A DNA stretch of 64,000 nucleotides from Pseudoflavonifractor phocaeensis (GCF_021531815.1 NZ_JADYUM010000005.1:103379-167378), one strand, 5' to 3'; shown: positions 1 to 8,556, counted from the stretch's first letter. Program-made: numbers and translations. The notes: generated from the sequence alone by a model not told the origin.

Positions 1-164
1 CCGGCCCCGGGACCGGGCACGCGGTCATCGGCGGTCTGGCCAACGGGACCCAGGTGGTGGTCCTAAGCGCGGAGGACGGCTGGTGCCATGTGCTGTACCG
101 GAACAAGGCCGGACAGGCCGCCCTGGGCTACGTGTCCGGGGACTACATCCAGCTGTCCAAGTAA
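1..164 (+). CDS. C-terminal SH3b domain of a truncated protein
   Basis: The window opens inside a reading frame that ends with TAA at 162-164; about 53 residues are visible. The pattern ([16 protein letters not shown], then [11 protein letters not shown]) is the end of a bacterial SH3 (SH3b) domain, with the typical GW-x-V core and a final G-Y/W-V strand. SH3b repeats usually bind peptidoglycan or other wall components in secreted or surface proteins. The start, any catalytic domain and the total length lie outside the window, so the function of the whole protein cannot be given. Confidence 0.7.
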   Translation, partial: GPGTGHAVIGGLANGTQVVVLSAEDGWCHVLYRNKAGQAALGYVSGDYIQLSK

Positions 165-195
165 GGACAGAACATCAAAAGAAGGGGAGAGGACC

Positions 196-696
196 ATGAA
201 GCTCAGTCTCTATACCGGAGACATCACCAAAATGAAGGTGGACGCCATCGTAAATGCCGCAAACAACTCCTTGCTGGGAGGCGGCGGAGTGGACGGGGCC
301 ATCCACCGGGCGGCGGGGCCGGAGCTGCTGGCTGAGTGCCGCGCCCTCCACGGCTGTCCTACTGGGCAGGCCAAGGCCACCAAAGGCTACCGCCTGCCCG
401 CCAAGTACGTGATCCACACCGTGGGACCCATCTGGCACGGCGGCAGTCACGGGGAGGCTGGGCTGCTGGCGGATTGCTACCGGAACTCCCTGGCGCTGGC
501 TCTGGAGCTGGGCTGTGAAACCGTGGCCTTCCCCGCCATCAGCACTGGGGTGTACCACTATCCCCCGGAGGAGGCCGCCGCCATCGCTGTCTCCACGGTG
601 CGCGGCTTTTTGGCAGAACATCCCGGCGGTCCAGAGGTCATCTTCGTCTGCTTCAACGCCGCCGCAGAAGCGGCCTACCGTAAGGTTTTGAACTGA
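196..696 (+). CDS. Macrodomain protein, probable O-acetyl-ADP-ribose deacetylase
   Basis: A 166-residue protein made of one macrodomain. Visible family motifs are GDIT near residue 9, [23 protein letters not shown] (residues about 15-38; [10 protein letters not shown] lines the ADP-ribose pocket), and the second loop [12 protein letters not shown] near residue 117. Such stand-alone macrodomains (YmdB/MacroD type) hydrolyse O-acetyl-ADP-ribose or remove mono-ADP-ribose in the cytoplasm. The ATG at 196 follows an AGGGGAGAGG ribosome-binding site; an in-frame upstream ATG at 88 would run back through the previous gene and is rejected. It stands alone between the SH3b gene and a strong terminator, so it gives no operon clue. 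Confidence 0.9.
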   Translation: MKLSLYTGDITKMKVDAIVNAANNSLLGGGGVDGAIHRAAGPELLAECRALHGCPTGQAKATKGYRLPAKYVIHTVGPIWHGGSHGEAGLLADCYRNSLALALELGCETVAFPAISTGVYHYPPEEAAAIAVSTVRGFLAEHPGGPEVIFVCFNAAAEAAYRKVLN

Positions 697-699
697 AAA

Positions 700-740
700 A
701 AGAGGTGCGGTCCCCGGGACCGCACCTCTTGGCGTTTCTT
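700..740 (+). terminator. Intrinsic terminator after the macrodomain gene
   Basis: A perfect 15-bp inverted repeat (AAGAGGTGCGGTCCC at 700-714, its complement at 716-730) begins just after the stop codon and is followed by a T-rich stretch. It separates the macrodomain gene from tepA. Confidence 0.8.
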
Positions 741-884
741 TCAAGTTTTTCTCCTGCTTCCACACCCGGACGGCCAAAAGAGAGCAAATACAATCGAAAA
801 GTAGGGCGTCCTTTTTTGATGGTCCGGGAGTAAAAAACTCCCTTCCGGCACAATCTATCCGGGAAAGACGAGGAGGGGATTGGT

Positions 885-1604
885 TTGGAAGAAAAAGAGG
901 AGAAGCGGGAGGTCCAGGACCAGGAACAGGTCATCCAGCCCATTGTGGACTTCGGGTCCTCCCTGATCCAGACGGAGAAGGGGACCATCTATGTGCTGAC
1001 CATCGTGGGACAGATCGAGGGGCACCAGCTGCTGCCGCCCACCAGCAAGAGCACCAAGTATGAGCATGTCCTGCCCCTGCTGGCCATGGTGGAGGAGAGC
1101 GACCGGATCGACGGCCTGCTCATCCTCCTGAACAACGGAGGTGGAGACGTGGAGGCGGGGCTGGCTATCTCAGAGCTGATCGCCTCCATGTCCAAGCCCA
1201 CGGTGTCCCTGGTGCTGGGGGGCAGTCACTCCATCGGGGTCCCCCTGGCGGTGTCGGCCAAACGGTCCTTCATTGCCCCCTCGGCGGCCATGACCATCCA
1301 CCCGGTGCGGCTTAACGGTCTGGTCATCGGAGTGCCCCAGACCTTCTATTACTTCGAGCGCATCCAGGAGCGGATCATCCAGTTCGTTACTGCCAACAGT
1401 GCCATCAAGCGGGAGGACTTTACACGCCTGATGCTCCAGACGGGGGAGCTGGCCGCCGATGTAGGCAGCGTGATCTACGGGGAGGAGGCGGTGGAGCTGG
1501 GCCTCATTGATAAGATCGGCGGCCTGTCCGACGCCCTGGACTGCCTTCACGGGATGATCGGGGAGAAAAAGCGGGACCACGGCGCACCGGAAGAAAAGAA
1601 GTAG
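885..1604 (+). CDS. tepA: TepA/ClpP-like serine protease
   Basis: A 239-residue cytoplasmic ClpP/crotonase-fold protease of the TepA (translocation-enhancing protein, YmfB) family. The oxyanion region LLNNGGGDVEAGLAISELI is followed by GGSHSIGVP with the nucleophile Ser, and 23 residues later TIHPV with the catalytic His, close to ClpP spacing. The start is TTG at 885, 6 bp after AGGAGGGG. The last ~20 residues are charged and probably disordered. In Bacillus tepA lies next to spoIIIE/ftsK; here it is followed by uppP and ftsK, so the neighbourhood is partly conserved. The exact substrate is not known from sequence. Confidence 0.85.
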   Translation: MEEKEEKREVQDQEQVIQPIVDFGSSLIQTEKGTIYVLTIVGQIEGHQLLPPTSKSTKYEHVLPLLAMVEESDRIDGLLILLNNGGGDVEAGLAISELIASMSKPTVSLVLGGSHSIGVPLAVSAKRSFIAPSAAMTIHPVRLNGLVIGVPQTFYYFERIQERIIQFVTANSAIKREDFTRLMLQTGELAADVGSVIYGEEAVELGLIDKIGGLSDALDCLHGMIGEKKRDHGAPEEKK

Positions 1605-1918
1605 AGCGGTCCCATGGGGCCGCCCTCCCGATGGCACACGCCGGTCACAGGGGCGTCCGGAAGGCCGCCCCTACGATCGGGATTCTGTGTGTCCTGTAGG
1701 GCCCGATGACCCCATCGGGCCGCGCCGTATGCCTGAGCGCCTTAGATTGAGGACGTGGTCAGAATCGTTTGGGTAGTGGCGGACCCCATGTGGCTGCCCG
1801 TCCAAAGGTTTTCATCCGGATTAAAGAGAAACGAGGGAAAAGGCTGGAATTCTCCGCTACCTTGTGTTAATATAGTATAAGTGATTTTATTGGCATTTCG
1901 CCATTGGAGGTACATATC
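1605..1918. other. Intergenic region with repeat copy A and uppP promoter area
   Basis: A 314-bp stretch without a credible gene. Its first 200 bases carry GC-rich palindromic modules of a repeat also found at 44766-44841 and 55298-55426. The last 60 bases turn AT-rich (TTAATATAGTATAAG near 1867-1881). They hold a TATAGT -10-like box at 1871-1876, but the matching -35 is weak. Confidence 0.6.
1610..1800. repeat. Modular palindromic intergenic repeat, copy A
   Basis: It contains the module TAGGGCCCGATG-N4-CATCGGGCCG (1697-1722, an inverted repeat around GATG/CATC). It also has a CCCCATGTGGC-type module near 1780-1795 and, in the opposite orientation, a GGGGCG...CGCCCC module near 1650-1674. 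The same modules occur in copies B and C, so this is a dispersed repeat and not a one-off hairpin. Confidence 0.65.
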
Positions 1919-2755
1919 GTGACGTATCTGATGTCTGCCGTTTTGGGCTTCGTCCAGGGCGTGGCCGAGTTCCTGCCCATTTCCAGCTCAGGCCATCTGA
2001 CCCTGCTGCAGCACTTTTTCGGAATGGAGGAGCCGGACAACCTGTTCAACATCCTGCTCCACTTTGCCACCCTGCTGGCGGTGTGCGTCTACTATTTCCA
2101 GGACGTGGTGGAGATGGTGCTGGAGTTCTTTCGGGCCATTGGAGACATGTTCTCCCGCCACCCCTCCCGGGGCAATCCCCCGGAGGCCCGGAGGTTGGTG
2201 CTCCTGATTATCGTGGGCACCCTGCCTCTGTTCGTGGTCATGCTGGTGAAGGACTATGTGGAGGCTCTGGGGAGCAGCCCCGTGTTTGTCAGCTGCGCCT
2301 TGCTGGCCACCGGCTGTATCCTGTTCCTGTCCGACCGGATGGGAGGCGGGCGGAAAACCGCCCGGAACGCCACCTTGAAGGACGTACTGCTGGTGGGCCT
2401 GGCCCAGGGCTGTGCCACCATTCCTGGCCTGTCCCGGTCCGGCTGCACCATCTCCGCGGGCATGGCCGTGGGCTTTGACCGGAGGTTTGCCGTCCGCTAT
2501 TCCTTCCTGCTGTCCCTGCCCGCCGTCCTGGGCGCCACCCTGCTGGAAGTCAAGGATGTGATCGGCGCGGAGGGCGGTCTGGCCGAGGGTGTGCTGCCCA
2601 TGTACCTGGTGGGCATGGTCATTGCTGGCGTGGTGGGCTACTTCTCCATCCGCCTGGTGAACCTGCTGGCGTCCAAGGGCAAATTTGGCGCCTTCGCCTA
2701 CTACTGCTGGGCGGCAGGCATTATCTCCCTGATCGCGATCTTCATGGGCTTTTAA
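1919..2755 (+). CDS. uppP: Undecaprenyl-diphosphatase UppP (BacA)
   Basis: A 278-residue polytopic membrane enzyme that recycles undecaprenyl pyrophosphate to the monophosphate carrier used for peptidoglycan and wall glycans. Bacitracin blocks the same step by binding its substrate. The two BacA signatures are present: QGVAEFLPISSSGH at residues 13-26 (with the catalytic Glu17 region) and PGLSRSGCT near residue 170. The GTG at 1919 sits 8 bp after GGAGG; a TTG at 1904 would overlap that ribosome-binding site and is rejected. Oddity: the last 25 codons and stop codon occur again 213 bp downstream (see 2893-2968). Confidence 0.93.
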   Translation: MTYLMSAVLGFVQGVAEFLPISSSGHLTLLQHFFGMEEPDNLFNILLHFATLLAVCVYYFQDVVEMVLEFFRAIGDMFSRHPSRGNPPEARRLVLLIIVGTLPLFVVMLVKDYVEALGSSPVFVSCALLATGCILFLSDRMGGGRKTARNATLKDVLLVGLAQGCATIPGLSRSGCTISAGMAVGFDRRFAVRYSFLLSLPAVLGATLLEVKDVIGAEGGLAEGVLPMYLVGMVIAGVVGYFSIRLVNLLASKGKFGAFAYYCWAAGIISLIAIFMGF

Positions 2756-2777
2756 GGAAAAAAGCCAAATTTGCCCA

Positions 2778-2896
2778 GGCCGCCTGCAAGGCGGCCCGCC
2801 GCTGTGCGGCGGCGGCGTACGGAATGACGATTCCGTACGCCAAGACATGAAATCAAGGTTTGTTCCAAACTTGTTGGGAGACAAGTTTGGAACAAA
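2778..2896. repeat. Four consecutive hairpins between uppP and ftsK
   Basis: Four separate perfect inverted repeats follow one another. They are GGCCGCC/GGCGGCC (2778-2796), CGCCGC/GCGGCG (2797-2811), a 12-bp arm GGCGTACGGAAT (2814-2841), and a 16-bp arm TTTGTTCCAAACTTGT (2859-2896). Only short spacers separate them. The last runs directly into the duplicated uppP end. None has a good T-run, so they do not look like simple terminators on either strand. Confidence 0.75.
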
Positions 2897-2968
2897 TTTG
2901 GCGCCTTCGCCTACTACTGCTGGGCGGCTGGTCTGGTCTCCCTGGCGGCAATTTTCATGGGCTTCTGA
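2893..2968 (+). pseudogene. Duplicated 3' end of uppP (remnant)
   Basis: Bases 2893-2968 align without gaps to 2680-2755, the end of uppP, at a constant offset of 213. The first 36 bases are identical, the rest differs by about a third, and the stop changes from TAA to TGA. It encodes KFGAFAYYCWAAGLVSLAAI.. in place of ..AGIISLIAI... The divergence pattern suggests two alleles of the same gene end brought side by side by recombination, or a short inserted segment that carried its own gene end. It has no start codon or ribosome-binding site of its own. Confidence 0.85.
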
Positions 2969-3018
2969 GACAACGTATCACCCCGCGACACCATACTCCG
3001 GAAAGGAAAGAAACGCCT

Positions 3019-5784
3019 ATGGCAACGACACAAAAGAAAACAGGAGGCAGCCGTTCCGCCTCCTCCGCGGGAGGAAAACGGGCCGCCTCCGCGTCCGGTA
3101 CCTCCCGGGCCAAGAGCGGGGGAAAGGGGAGGGCGGCGCAGCCCACCCCCCGGCCCTTCCGCCGGGAGGTGGGGGCGCTGGTCTGCCTGCTGCTGGCCAT
3201 TTTCGCCTCCTTCGGCTACTTTCATGTGGAGGCCATCTTCATCGACTTCTTCTGCGGCCTGCTCAAGGGCCTGTTGGGCTACGGCTTCTGGCTGGTGCCT
3301 CCCGCCCTGGTGCTGGGGGCCTACATCCTGGCCTTCCACCGGGGCCGTCCGGTGCGCCTGCGTCTGATATGTGCCCTGCTGCTGCCGCTGCTCTTCTCCT
3401 GTCTGGTCCACGGCCTGCTGGCGGAGCCCCTGCCCTGGGACGGCGCCCTGCTGAAAAGCCTGTGGGAGAGCGGAGAAGTGATGAGGTCCGGCGGCGCCGT
3501 GGGCGGCCTGCTGGCCCAGGGCTGCGTCACCCTGTTCTCCGCGCTGGGGTGCACCATCCTGTTCGCCATGGCGGGCATCCTGTCGGGGCTGGCCGCCTTT
3601 AACCGCTCCATTCTGGATGTGGCCGACTGGATCTTCAACCGTCCCCACTATGACTATGAGCCGGAGCCTGAGCCCCAGCGGCCCCGCCGGGTCCGCCGGG
3701 AGGAGGAGCGTCCCGCCGCCTCCGAGGTCCTGTCCCAGACCGCCGCCCGCCGGGCGCCCATTGACATCCCGGTGGATGACGGTCCGCTGGTCCGGGAACA
3801 GGAACAACCCCAGCCAGCCCCGGAAAAGAAAAAACGGAGCTTTTTCGACCGGAAGCCCAGGGTGCCGTCGCCCGACCAGGTGCTGACCGGAGCCGTCCAG
3901 GAACCAAAGCCCGCACAGCCGCCCCAGCCGGAGGAAAAGGAACCGGAGTTCGTCACGGAACCCATCGTTCCGCCCCAGCCTATCCCGGTGGTGCCCCCGG
4001 TGACAGCGGCTCCGCCCGGCCCCGCCCCGGTCCAGCCCAAGCCCGCGCCAGTTCCCGCCGCTCCCGCTCCGGAGCCTGTCTCCGCCGCCCCGGTTCCGGA
4101 ACCCGCCCAGGCCAAGGCCAAGCGCCAGGAGCTGGAGCAGGAGGCGGCCCAGGTGGCCCAGGACATTCAGGGCAGCCTGAGCCAGGGGACCCCGGCCTAT
4201 CAGTACCCGCCCCTGTCCCTGCTGAAAGAAGGACCGGGGGACATCGGCGGGGAGGCGCTGGCCGAGCTGAACGCCAACCGCCAGCGGCTCACCGACACCA
4301 TCCACTCCTTCGGCATCGACGCCAATATCATCAACGTCACCCGGGGCCCCTCGGTGACCCGGTACGAGCTGGAACTGGACCAGGGCGTGCGGCTGAACAA
4401 GCTGACCAATCTGGCCGATGACATTGCCCTGGCCCTAGGGGCTACCGGCGTGCGTATCGCGCCCATCCCCGACCAGATCTCCATGGTGGGCATCGAGGTG
4501 CCCAACAAGATGGTCTCTCCGGTGAACATCCACTCGGTCATCGGCTCCAAGGCCTTTACCGACAGCGCCTCCAAGGTGTCCTTCGCCGTGGGCAAGGACA
4601 TCGGCGGCAACCCCATTGTGGGCAATATCGCCAAGATGCCCCATCTGCTCATCGCCGGTACCACCGGCTCCGGCAAATCGGTGTGTACCAACTCCATCAT
4701 CACCTCCCTGCTCTACAAGGCCACTCCCGAGGAGGTCCGCCTCATCATGGTGGACCCCAAGATGGTGGAGCTGGGGATCTACAACGGCATCCCCCACCTG
4801 CTCATCCCCGTGGTCACCGATCCCAAGAAGGCCGCCGGGGCCCTCCAGTGGGCGGTCACCGAAATGATGAAGCGCTACCGCACCTTCTCCGAGGTGGGGG
4901 TGCGCAAGCTGGAGGAGTACAACGCCCTGGCCGCTAAGACCGAGGGTATGGAGAAGATGCCCTACATCGTGGTCCTCATCGACGAGTTGGCCGACCTGAT
5001 GCTGGTGGCCGCCAAGGAGGTGGAGGAGTCCATCTGCCGGGTGGCCCAGATGGGCCGTGCCGCCGGGATGCACCTGATCATCGCCACCCAGCGGCCCTCC
5101 GCCGACGTGATCACCGGCCTGATGAAGGCCAATATCCCCAGCCGCATCGCCTTCGCCGTGGCCTCCTCTCTGGAGTCCCGGATCATTCTGGACATCACCG
5201 GCGCGGAGAAGCTGGTGGGCCGGGGCGACATGCTCTACTTCCCCCTGGGCAGCGGCAAGCCCACCCGGGTCCAGGGCTGCCTCATCTCCGACCAGGAGGT
5301 GGCGGCGGTGGTGGACTTCGTGAAAAAGAGCGGCTCGGCCCAGTATGACGACGCCGTCATGCAGGAGATCGAGCAGCACGCAGCTGAGAAGGAGAAGGGG
5401 GCCAAGGGAGTGGGCGGTTCCGCTCCCGAGGACGTGGACAGCGAGTACGACGAGCTTATCGACGCCGCCGCCGAGGTGGTGGTGGAGACGGGACAGGCCT
5501 CCGTGTCCATGCTCCAGCGCAGGCTGAAGCTAGGCTACGCCCGGGCCGCCCGGCTGGTGGACCAGCTGGAGGAGAAGGGCATCGTGGGTCCCTTCGAGGG
5601 CAGCAAGCCCCGCCAGCTCCTCATCACCAAGGAGCAGTGGCAGGAGATGAAGTACCGCCAGGGCATCACCACGGAGCCGCCTGCATCGCCGGGCGCTCCT
5701 GTGCCTGAAACGGACCGGGAGCTGGATCCTCCGCCTTTTGATGTGGAGGAGGCCCTGGACAGGACGGAAGAAGATACGTTATAA
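3019..5784 (+). CDS. ftsK: DNA translocase FtsK/SpoIIIE
   Basis: A 921-residue DNA pump that moves chromosome DNA through the closing division or sporulation septum. Order: basic Ser/Ala/Gly-rich start (1-50), hydrophobic segments of the 4TM domain (about 52-200), Pro/Glu-rich linker (about 215-385), then alpha/beta motor and gamma winged helix. The motor has Walker A GTTGSGKS (Lys553), Walker B VVLIDELADLM and the ATQRPSADVITG sensor region. The gamma domain (LQRRLKLGYARAARLVDQLE) reads KOPS/SRS-type sites in the family. The ATG at 3019 follows GGAAAGGAAAG; the frame is open further upstream, but only through the uppP remnant. In spore formers this protein usually serves forespore chromosome transfer. 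Confidence 0.95.
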   Translation: MATTQKKTGGSRSASSAGGKRAASASGTSRAKSGGKGRAAQPTPRPFRREVGALVCLLLAIFASFGYFHVEAIFIDFFCGLLKGLLGYGFWLVPPALVLGAYILAFHRGRPVRLRLICALLLPLLFSCLVHGLLAEPLPWDGALLKSLWESGEVMRSGGAVGGLLAQGCVTLFSALGCTILFAMAGILSGLAAFNRSILDVADWIFNRPHYDYEPEPEPQRPRRVRREEERPAASEVLSQTAARRAPIDIPVDDGPLVREQEQPQPAPEKKKRSFFDRKPRVPSPDQVLTGAVQEPKPAQPPQPEEKEPEFVTEPIVPPQPIPVVPPVTAAPPGPAPVQPKPAPVPAAPAPEPVSAAPVPEPAQAKAKRQELEQEAAQVAQDIQGSLSQGTPAYQYPPLSLLKEGPGDIGGEALAELNANRQRLTDTIHSFGIDANIINVTRGPSVTRYELELDQGVRLNKLTNLADDIALALGATGVRIAPIPDQISMVGIEVPNKMVSPVNIHSVIGSKAFTDSASKVSFAVGKDIGGNPIVGNIAKMPHLLIAGTTGSGKSVCTNSIITSLLYKATPEEVRLIMVDPKMVELGIYNGIPHLLIPVVTDPKKAAGALQWAVTEMMKRYRTFSEVGVRKLEEYNALAAKTEGMEKMPYIVVLIDELADLMLVAAKEVEESICRVAQMGRAAGMHLIIATQRPSADVITGLMKANIPSRIAFAVASSLESRIILDITGAEKLVGRGDMLYFPLGSGKPTRVQGCLISDQEVAAVVDFVKKSGSAQYDDAVMQEIEQHAAEKEKGAKGVGGSAPEDVDSEYDELIDAAAEVVVETGQASVSMLQRRLKLGYARAARLVDQLEEKGIVGPFEGSKPRQLLITKEQWQEMKYRQGITTEPPASPGAPVPETDRELDPPPFDVEEALDRTEEDTL

Positions 5785-5867
5785 AAATTCGAGGACAGGG
5801 AAGGCCACCGGAGGAGGAGCCTGCGGCGGCTTTTCAATACTGTGTGCGGAAAGAGAGAGAAGAACGG

Positions 5868-7079
5868 ATGGAGCCATCCAAAAAGAGAGCCGTCCGGCTG
5901 TTTGTGCTGGTATTGATCTGTGTGGCTGTGGCCGACGGCCTGGGCGCGAAAACCTTTTCCAATTATTTTAACGAGGTGTACCATATCGATTCCGTCCAGC
6001 GGGGATTTCTGGAGATCCCCCGGGAGAGCCCGGGCATCCTGTGCATGGTGCTGGTGGCCGCGCTGGGTTTTCTGGGAAACCTGTGGATGGCGGTCATCGC
6101 CCAGGCGCTGATGCTGGTGGGACTGGTGGTCATGGGCTGCTTTTCCCCGGGGTACGGCGTGATGCTGGCCTTTCTGTTCATCCACTCCATGGGCCAGCAC
6201 CTGTTCATGCCCCTGAACGACTCCATCTCCATGGAACTGGCGGAGCAGGGAAAGGTGGGAGCCGGCCTGGGCCGGTTCAAGGGGGTGACCACCCTCACCT
6301 CCATGGTGTCGGCCTGTATTGTGTTCGTGGGCTTCCGGTTTGGGATCTTCACCTTTGAAAGCAAAGTCATCCTGCCCTTTGTGATCGCGGCGGGTGCAAC
6401 GGCCCTGGCTGTTTTTCTCCTGGCGGCCATGGTCCGCGAGATGGGGAAGACCGGAGCGGTGAGCAACCACAAGCTGCTCTTCCGCCGCCGGTATATGCCA
6501 TACTACATGGTCACTCTGGCCTATGGCTGCCAGAAGCGCATCCGGATCGTCTTCGCGCCCTGGGTCGTCATCCAGCTCCTGGGCCAGGGCGCGGACACGG
6601 TGGCCCTGCTGACCATCGCCACCCACCTGGTGGGGACCTGGATGGCGCCCCGGATCGGACGGCTGCTGGACCGGCTGGGGGTCAAGAAAATGCTGTGGAT
6701 GGAGGCGGCTTATATTGCCGTCACCTTCTCCGTCATGGGCCTGATGGCAGGGCTGCTGGCCAGCGGCGCCTTCGCCGCCGGCGGGTGGCAGACCTGGCTG
6801 GTCTTCGGGGCCTATGTGCTGTGCGTCCTCTTTGAGCAGTTCAGTATGGTCCACTCCTTTATGATGCGGTCTATCGCCCTGGACCCCAGCGAGGTGACCC
6901 GCACCCTGTCCGTGGGCCTGAGCGTGGACCACGTGATGGCCATTATCGCCTCGCCTATCATGGGCCTGGTCTGGGAGGGCTGGGGCGTCCAGTATGTCTT
7001 CTACCTGGCCGCCCTGTCCGCCCTGCTTCAGGTGGCCGCCGCGGCCATGACGGGAAAGGAACAGAAGGCCGGCGTATAA
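5868..7079 (+). CDS. Major facilitator superfamily transporter
   Basis: A 403-residue protein with about 12 hydrophobic helices and a central cytoplasmic loop (RRRYMPYYMV near residue 205), typical of MFS carriers. The conserved motif between helices 2 and 3 is poor. The acidic DGLGAKTFSNYFNEVY segment after helix 1 is reminiscent of sugar or drug MFS members, but the substrate cannot be read from sequence. The ATG at 5868 follows GAGAGAGAAG; a GTG at 5844 lacks an upstream ribosome-binding site. It lies 83 bp after ftsK and may be its own unit. An 18-bp palindrome overlaps its stop codon. Confidence 0.8.
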   Translation: MEPSKKRAVRLFVLVLICVAVADGLGAKTFSNYFNEVYHIDSVQRGFLEIPRESPGILCMVLVAALGFLGNLWMAVIAQALMLVGLVVMGCFSPGYGVMLAFLFIHSMGQHLFMPLNDSISMELAEQGKVGAGLGRFKGVTTLTSMVSACIVFVGFRFGIFTFESKVILPFVIAAGATALAVFLLAAMVREMGKTGAVSNHKLLFRRRYMPYYMVTLAYGCQKRIRIVFAPWVVIQLLGQGADTVALLTIATHLVGTWMAPRIGRLLDRLGVKKMLWMEAAYIAVTFSVMGLMAGLLASGAFAAGGWQTWLVFGAYVLCVLFEQFSMVHSFMMRSIALDPSEVTRTLSVGLSVDHVMAIIASPIMGLVWEGWGVQYVFYLAALSALLQVAAAAMTGKEQKAGV

Positions 7080-7095
7080 ATATACCGGTATATTT
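7078..7095. promoter_or_regulatory. 18-bp perfect AT-rich palindrome
   Basis: AAATATACC and its exact complement GGTATATTT abut with no spacer, overlapping the stop codon of the MFS gene and ending 22 bp before the ATG of the next gene. It has the size and symmetry of a dimeric repressor site, but no matching regulator is identified here. Confidence 0.4.
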
Positions 7096-7117
7096 GAGAT
7101 AGAAAGGAATCAAGGGT

Positions 7118-7645
7118 ATGGGAATGAAAATGCTGCTTGCTTTGGCTCTGTCCGCCACGCTGGGATTGGGTCCTATCCTCGGAGAGGGAACAGAACTGCC
7201 CCGGACCTTTGAGATGGAAAGGCCGGAAAGCCAGTCAGTGGAGGAGCAGGGGAGCATGGAAGCGGTTCTGCAGGAGCGGGAGCGCCTGTTAAAGAACTCG
7301 GGACTGTCTTATTTTTACGAGCCCTACCCCGGAGAGCTGGGGACCCTTTGCGTGTCCGGCCAGACGGGGACCACCCACGGCACTGCCACCAGCATGCTCT
7401 ATGTGTCCAGAGACGGGACCAGCGTCGAGATCGTGGACCTCCTTCCCCATTACGGCTTCGGGGCCTGCTATTATGTGTGTCCCCGGGACATCTCCTTCCG
7501 GGATGGGGGAAAGACCTTGACCTTTATCACCCCCGTGAAGGAGGTGCTGGACTGGGAACAGGACCTGTACCGGGACTGGGGGGACACGCTGTGTGAGTTT
7601 GATACCCAGTCCGGCGCCATGCGGTCCATGACCCCGTTGGAATAA
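7118..7645 (+). CDS. Small exported protein of unknown function
   Basis: A 175-residue protein with a short signal sequence ([20 protein letters not shown], then a polar region), so probably secreted or anchored by its N-terminus. The mature part contains two cysteines spaced as CYYVC and mixed beta-type sequence; I recognise no family. The ATG at 7118 follows AAAGGAATCAAGGG. The gene stands between an MFS transporter and ireB, with a palindrome just upstream that could control it. Confidence 0.6.
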   Translation: MGMKMLLALALSATLGLGPILGEGTELPRTFEMERPESQSVEEQGSMEAVLQERERLLKNSGLSYFYEPYPGELGTLCVSGQTGTTHGTATSMLYVSRDGTSVEIVDLLPHYGFGACYYVCPRDISFRDGGKTLTFITPVKEVLDWEQDLYRDWGDTLCEFDTQSGAMRSMTPLE

Positions 7646-7739
7646 ATATTTCAGTTTTATTAAATTTGCCCCAAGCCTCTTTACAGGAGTGAAGATTTGG
7701 AGTAGACTAGAAACAGCTTTATGGCTAGGAGGTGTTCCC

Positions 7740-7991
7740 ATGGGAGAGATGGATTTTACCCGTAAGTTCAGTCTGGGCGATCAGCGTGACCTGGAGATCA
7801 AGACGATCCTGTCCACAGTCTATCAGGCGCTGCAGGAGAAGGGCTATAACCCCATCAACCAGATCGTGGGCTATATCCTCTCGGAGGACCCCACCTATAT
7901 CACCAACCACAACAACGCCCGCGCCCTGATCCGGAAGGTGGACCGGGACGAGCTGCTCCAGACCCTGGTAAAATATTACCTGACCCACTGA
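7740..7991 (+). CDS. ireB: IreB-family regulatory phosphoprotein (UPF0297)
   Basis: An 83-residue protein matching the IreB/YrzL family along its length: [40 protein letters not shown] and [16 protein letters not shown] are the family core. In Enterococcus IreB is phosphorylated by the IreK Ser/Thr kinase and tunes cell-wall stress resistance. The ATG at 7740 lies 7 bp after AGGAGG (7727-7732); an upstream in-frame GTG (7689) has no good site. In most Firmicutes ireB is followed by ruvX (yrrK) and a DUF1292 gene. Here neither is present and a terminator follows directly. Confidence 0.9.
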   Translation: MGEMDFTRKFSLGDQRDLEIKTILSTVYQALQEKGYNPINQIVGYILSEDPTYITNHNNARALIRKVDRDELLQTLVKYYLTH

Positions 7992-8004
7992 ACCATATCC
8001 GCTC

Positions 8005-8033
8005 AAACGCCCGGCAATGCGCCGGGCGTTTTT
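8005..8033 (+). terminator. Intrinsic terminator after ireB
   Basis: A 10-bp GC-rich stem AACGCCCGGC / GCCGGGCGTT with a 5-base loop is followed by a T-run, starting 14 bases after the ireB stop. Confidence 0.9.
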
Positions 8034-8055
8034 CGCAGAAACGGGAGGAAACCAT

Positions 8056-8490
8056 ATGAAGATCCTGGTCAGCGCCTGCCTCATGGGGGAGCCCTGCCGC
8101 TACGACGGCAAAAGCAAGCCGGTCCCGGAGCTGGAGAAGCTGCGGGCGGCGGGGCATACGTTGGTCCCTGTCTGTCCCGAGGTGCTGGGAGGACTGCCCA
8201 CGCCCCGCTCCCCGGCGGAGCTCCAGCCCGGCGGCCGGGTGGTGAACCGGGCGGGGGAGGACGTGACCGCCGCCTACCTGGAGGGGGCCCGCCGGACTCT
8301 GGAGCTGGCCCGGACTGAGGGCTGTACCTGGGCCGTCCTCAAGGCCAACTCTCCCTCCTGCGGCAGCCGGCAAATCTATGACGGCTCCTTTTCCGGGAAA
8401 CTGGTCCCGGGACAGGGTGTGGCCGCCCGGCTGCTGGGGGAGTCCGGCATCCGGGTGGCGGACGAGGAGACGCTGGACCTGCTGCTCTGA
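8056..8490 (+). CDS. DUF523 family protein
   Basis: A 144-residue protein of the DUF523 (YbbK) family. It begins with ILVSACLMGEPCRYDG and has PVCPEVLGGLPTPRSPAE and ANSPSCG, the three conserved Cys-containing blocks of the family. The function is not established; the conserved cysteines suggest metal or thiol chemistry. The ATG at 8056 follows GGGAGGAA. It sits between the ireB terminator and sigG, and read-through from it would enter the sigG leader. Confidence 0.85.
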   Translation: MKILVSACLMGEPCRYDGKSKPVPELEKLRAAGHTLVPVCPEVLGGLPTPRSPAELQPGGRVVNRAGEDVTAAYLEGARRTLELARTEGCTWAVLKANSPSCGSRQIYDGSFSGKLVPGQGVAARLLGESGIRVADEETLDLLL

Positions 8491-8556
8491 ACACGCTCCC
8501 CACAAAAATCCATCGAAACCGGTCAGACGATAAAAAATTTCGCCCCTTCCCGCAAA

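Noticed and set aside
5806..5836. Hairpin between ftsK and the MFS gene as terminator
   Set aside because: The stem has several mismatches and only a short T-run; not good enough to list.
5535..6932. 465-codon minus-strand frame over the end of ftsK and the MFS gene
   Set aside because: Antisense to two clear genes, spanning their intergenic gap; no supporting signal.
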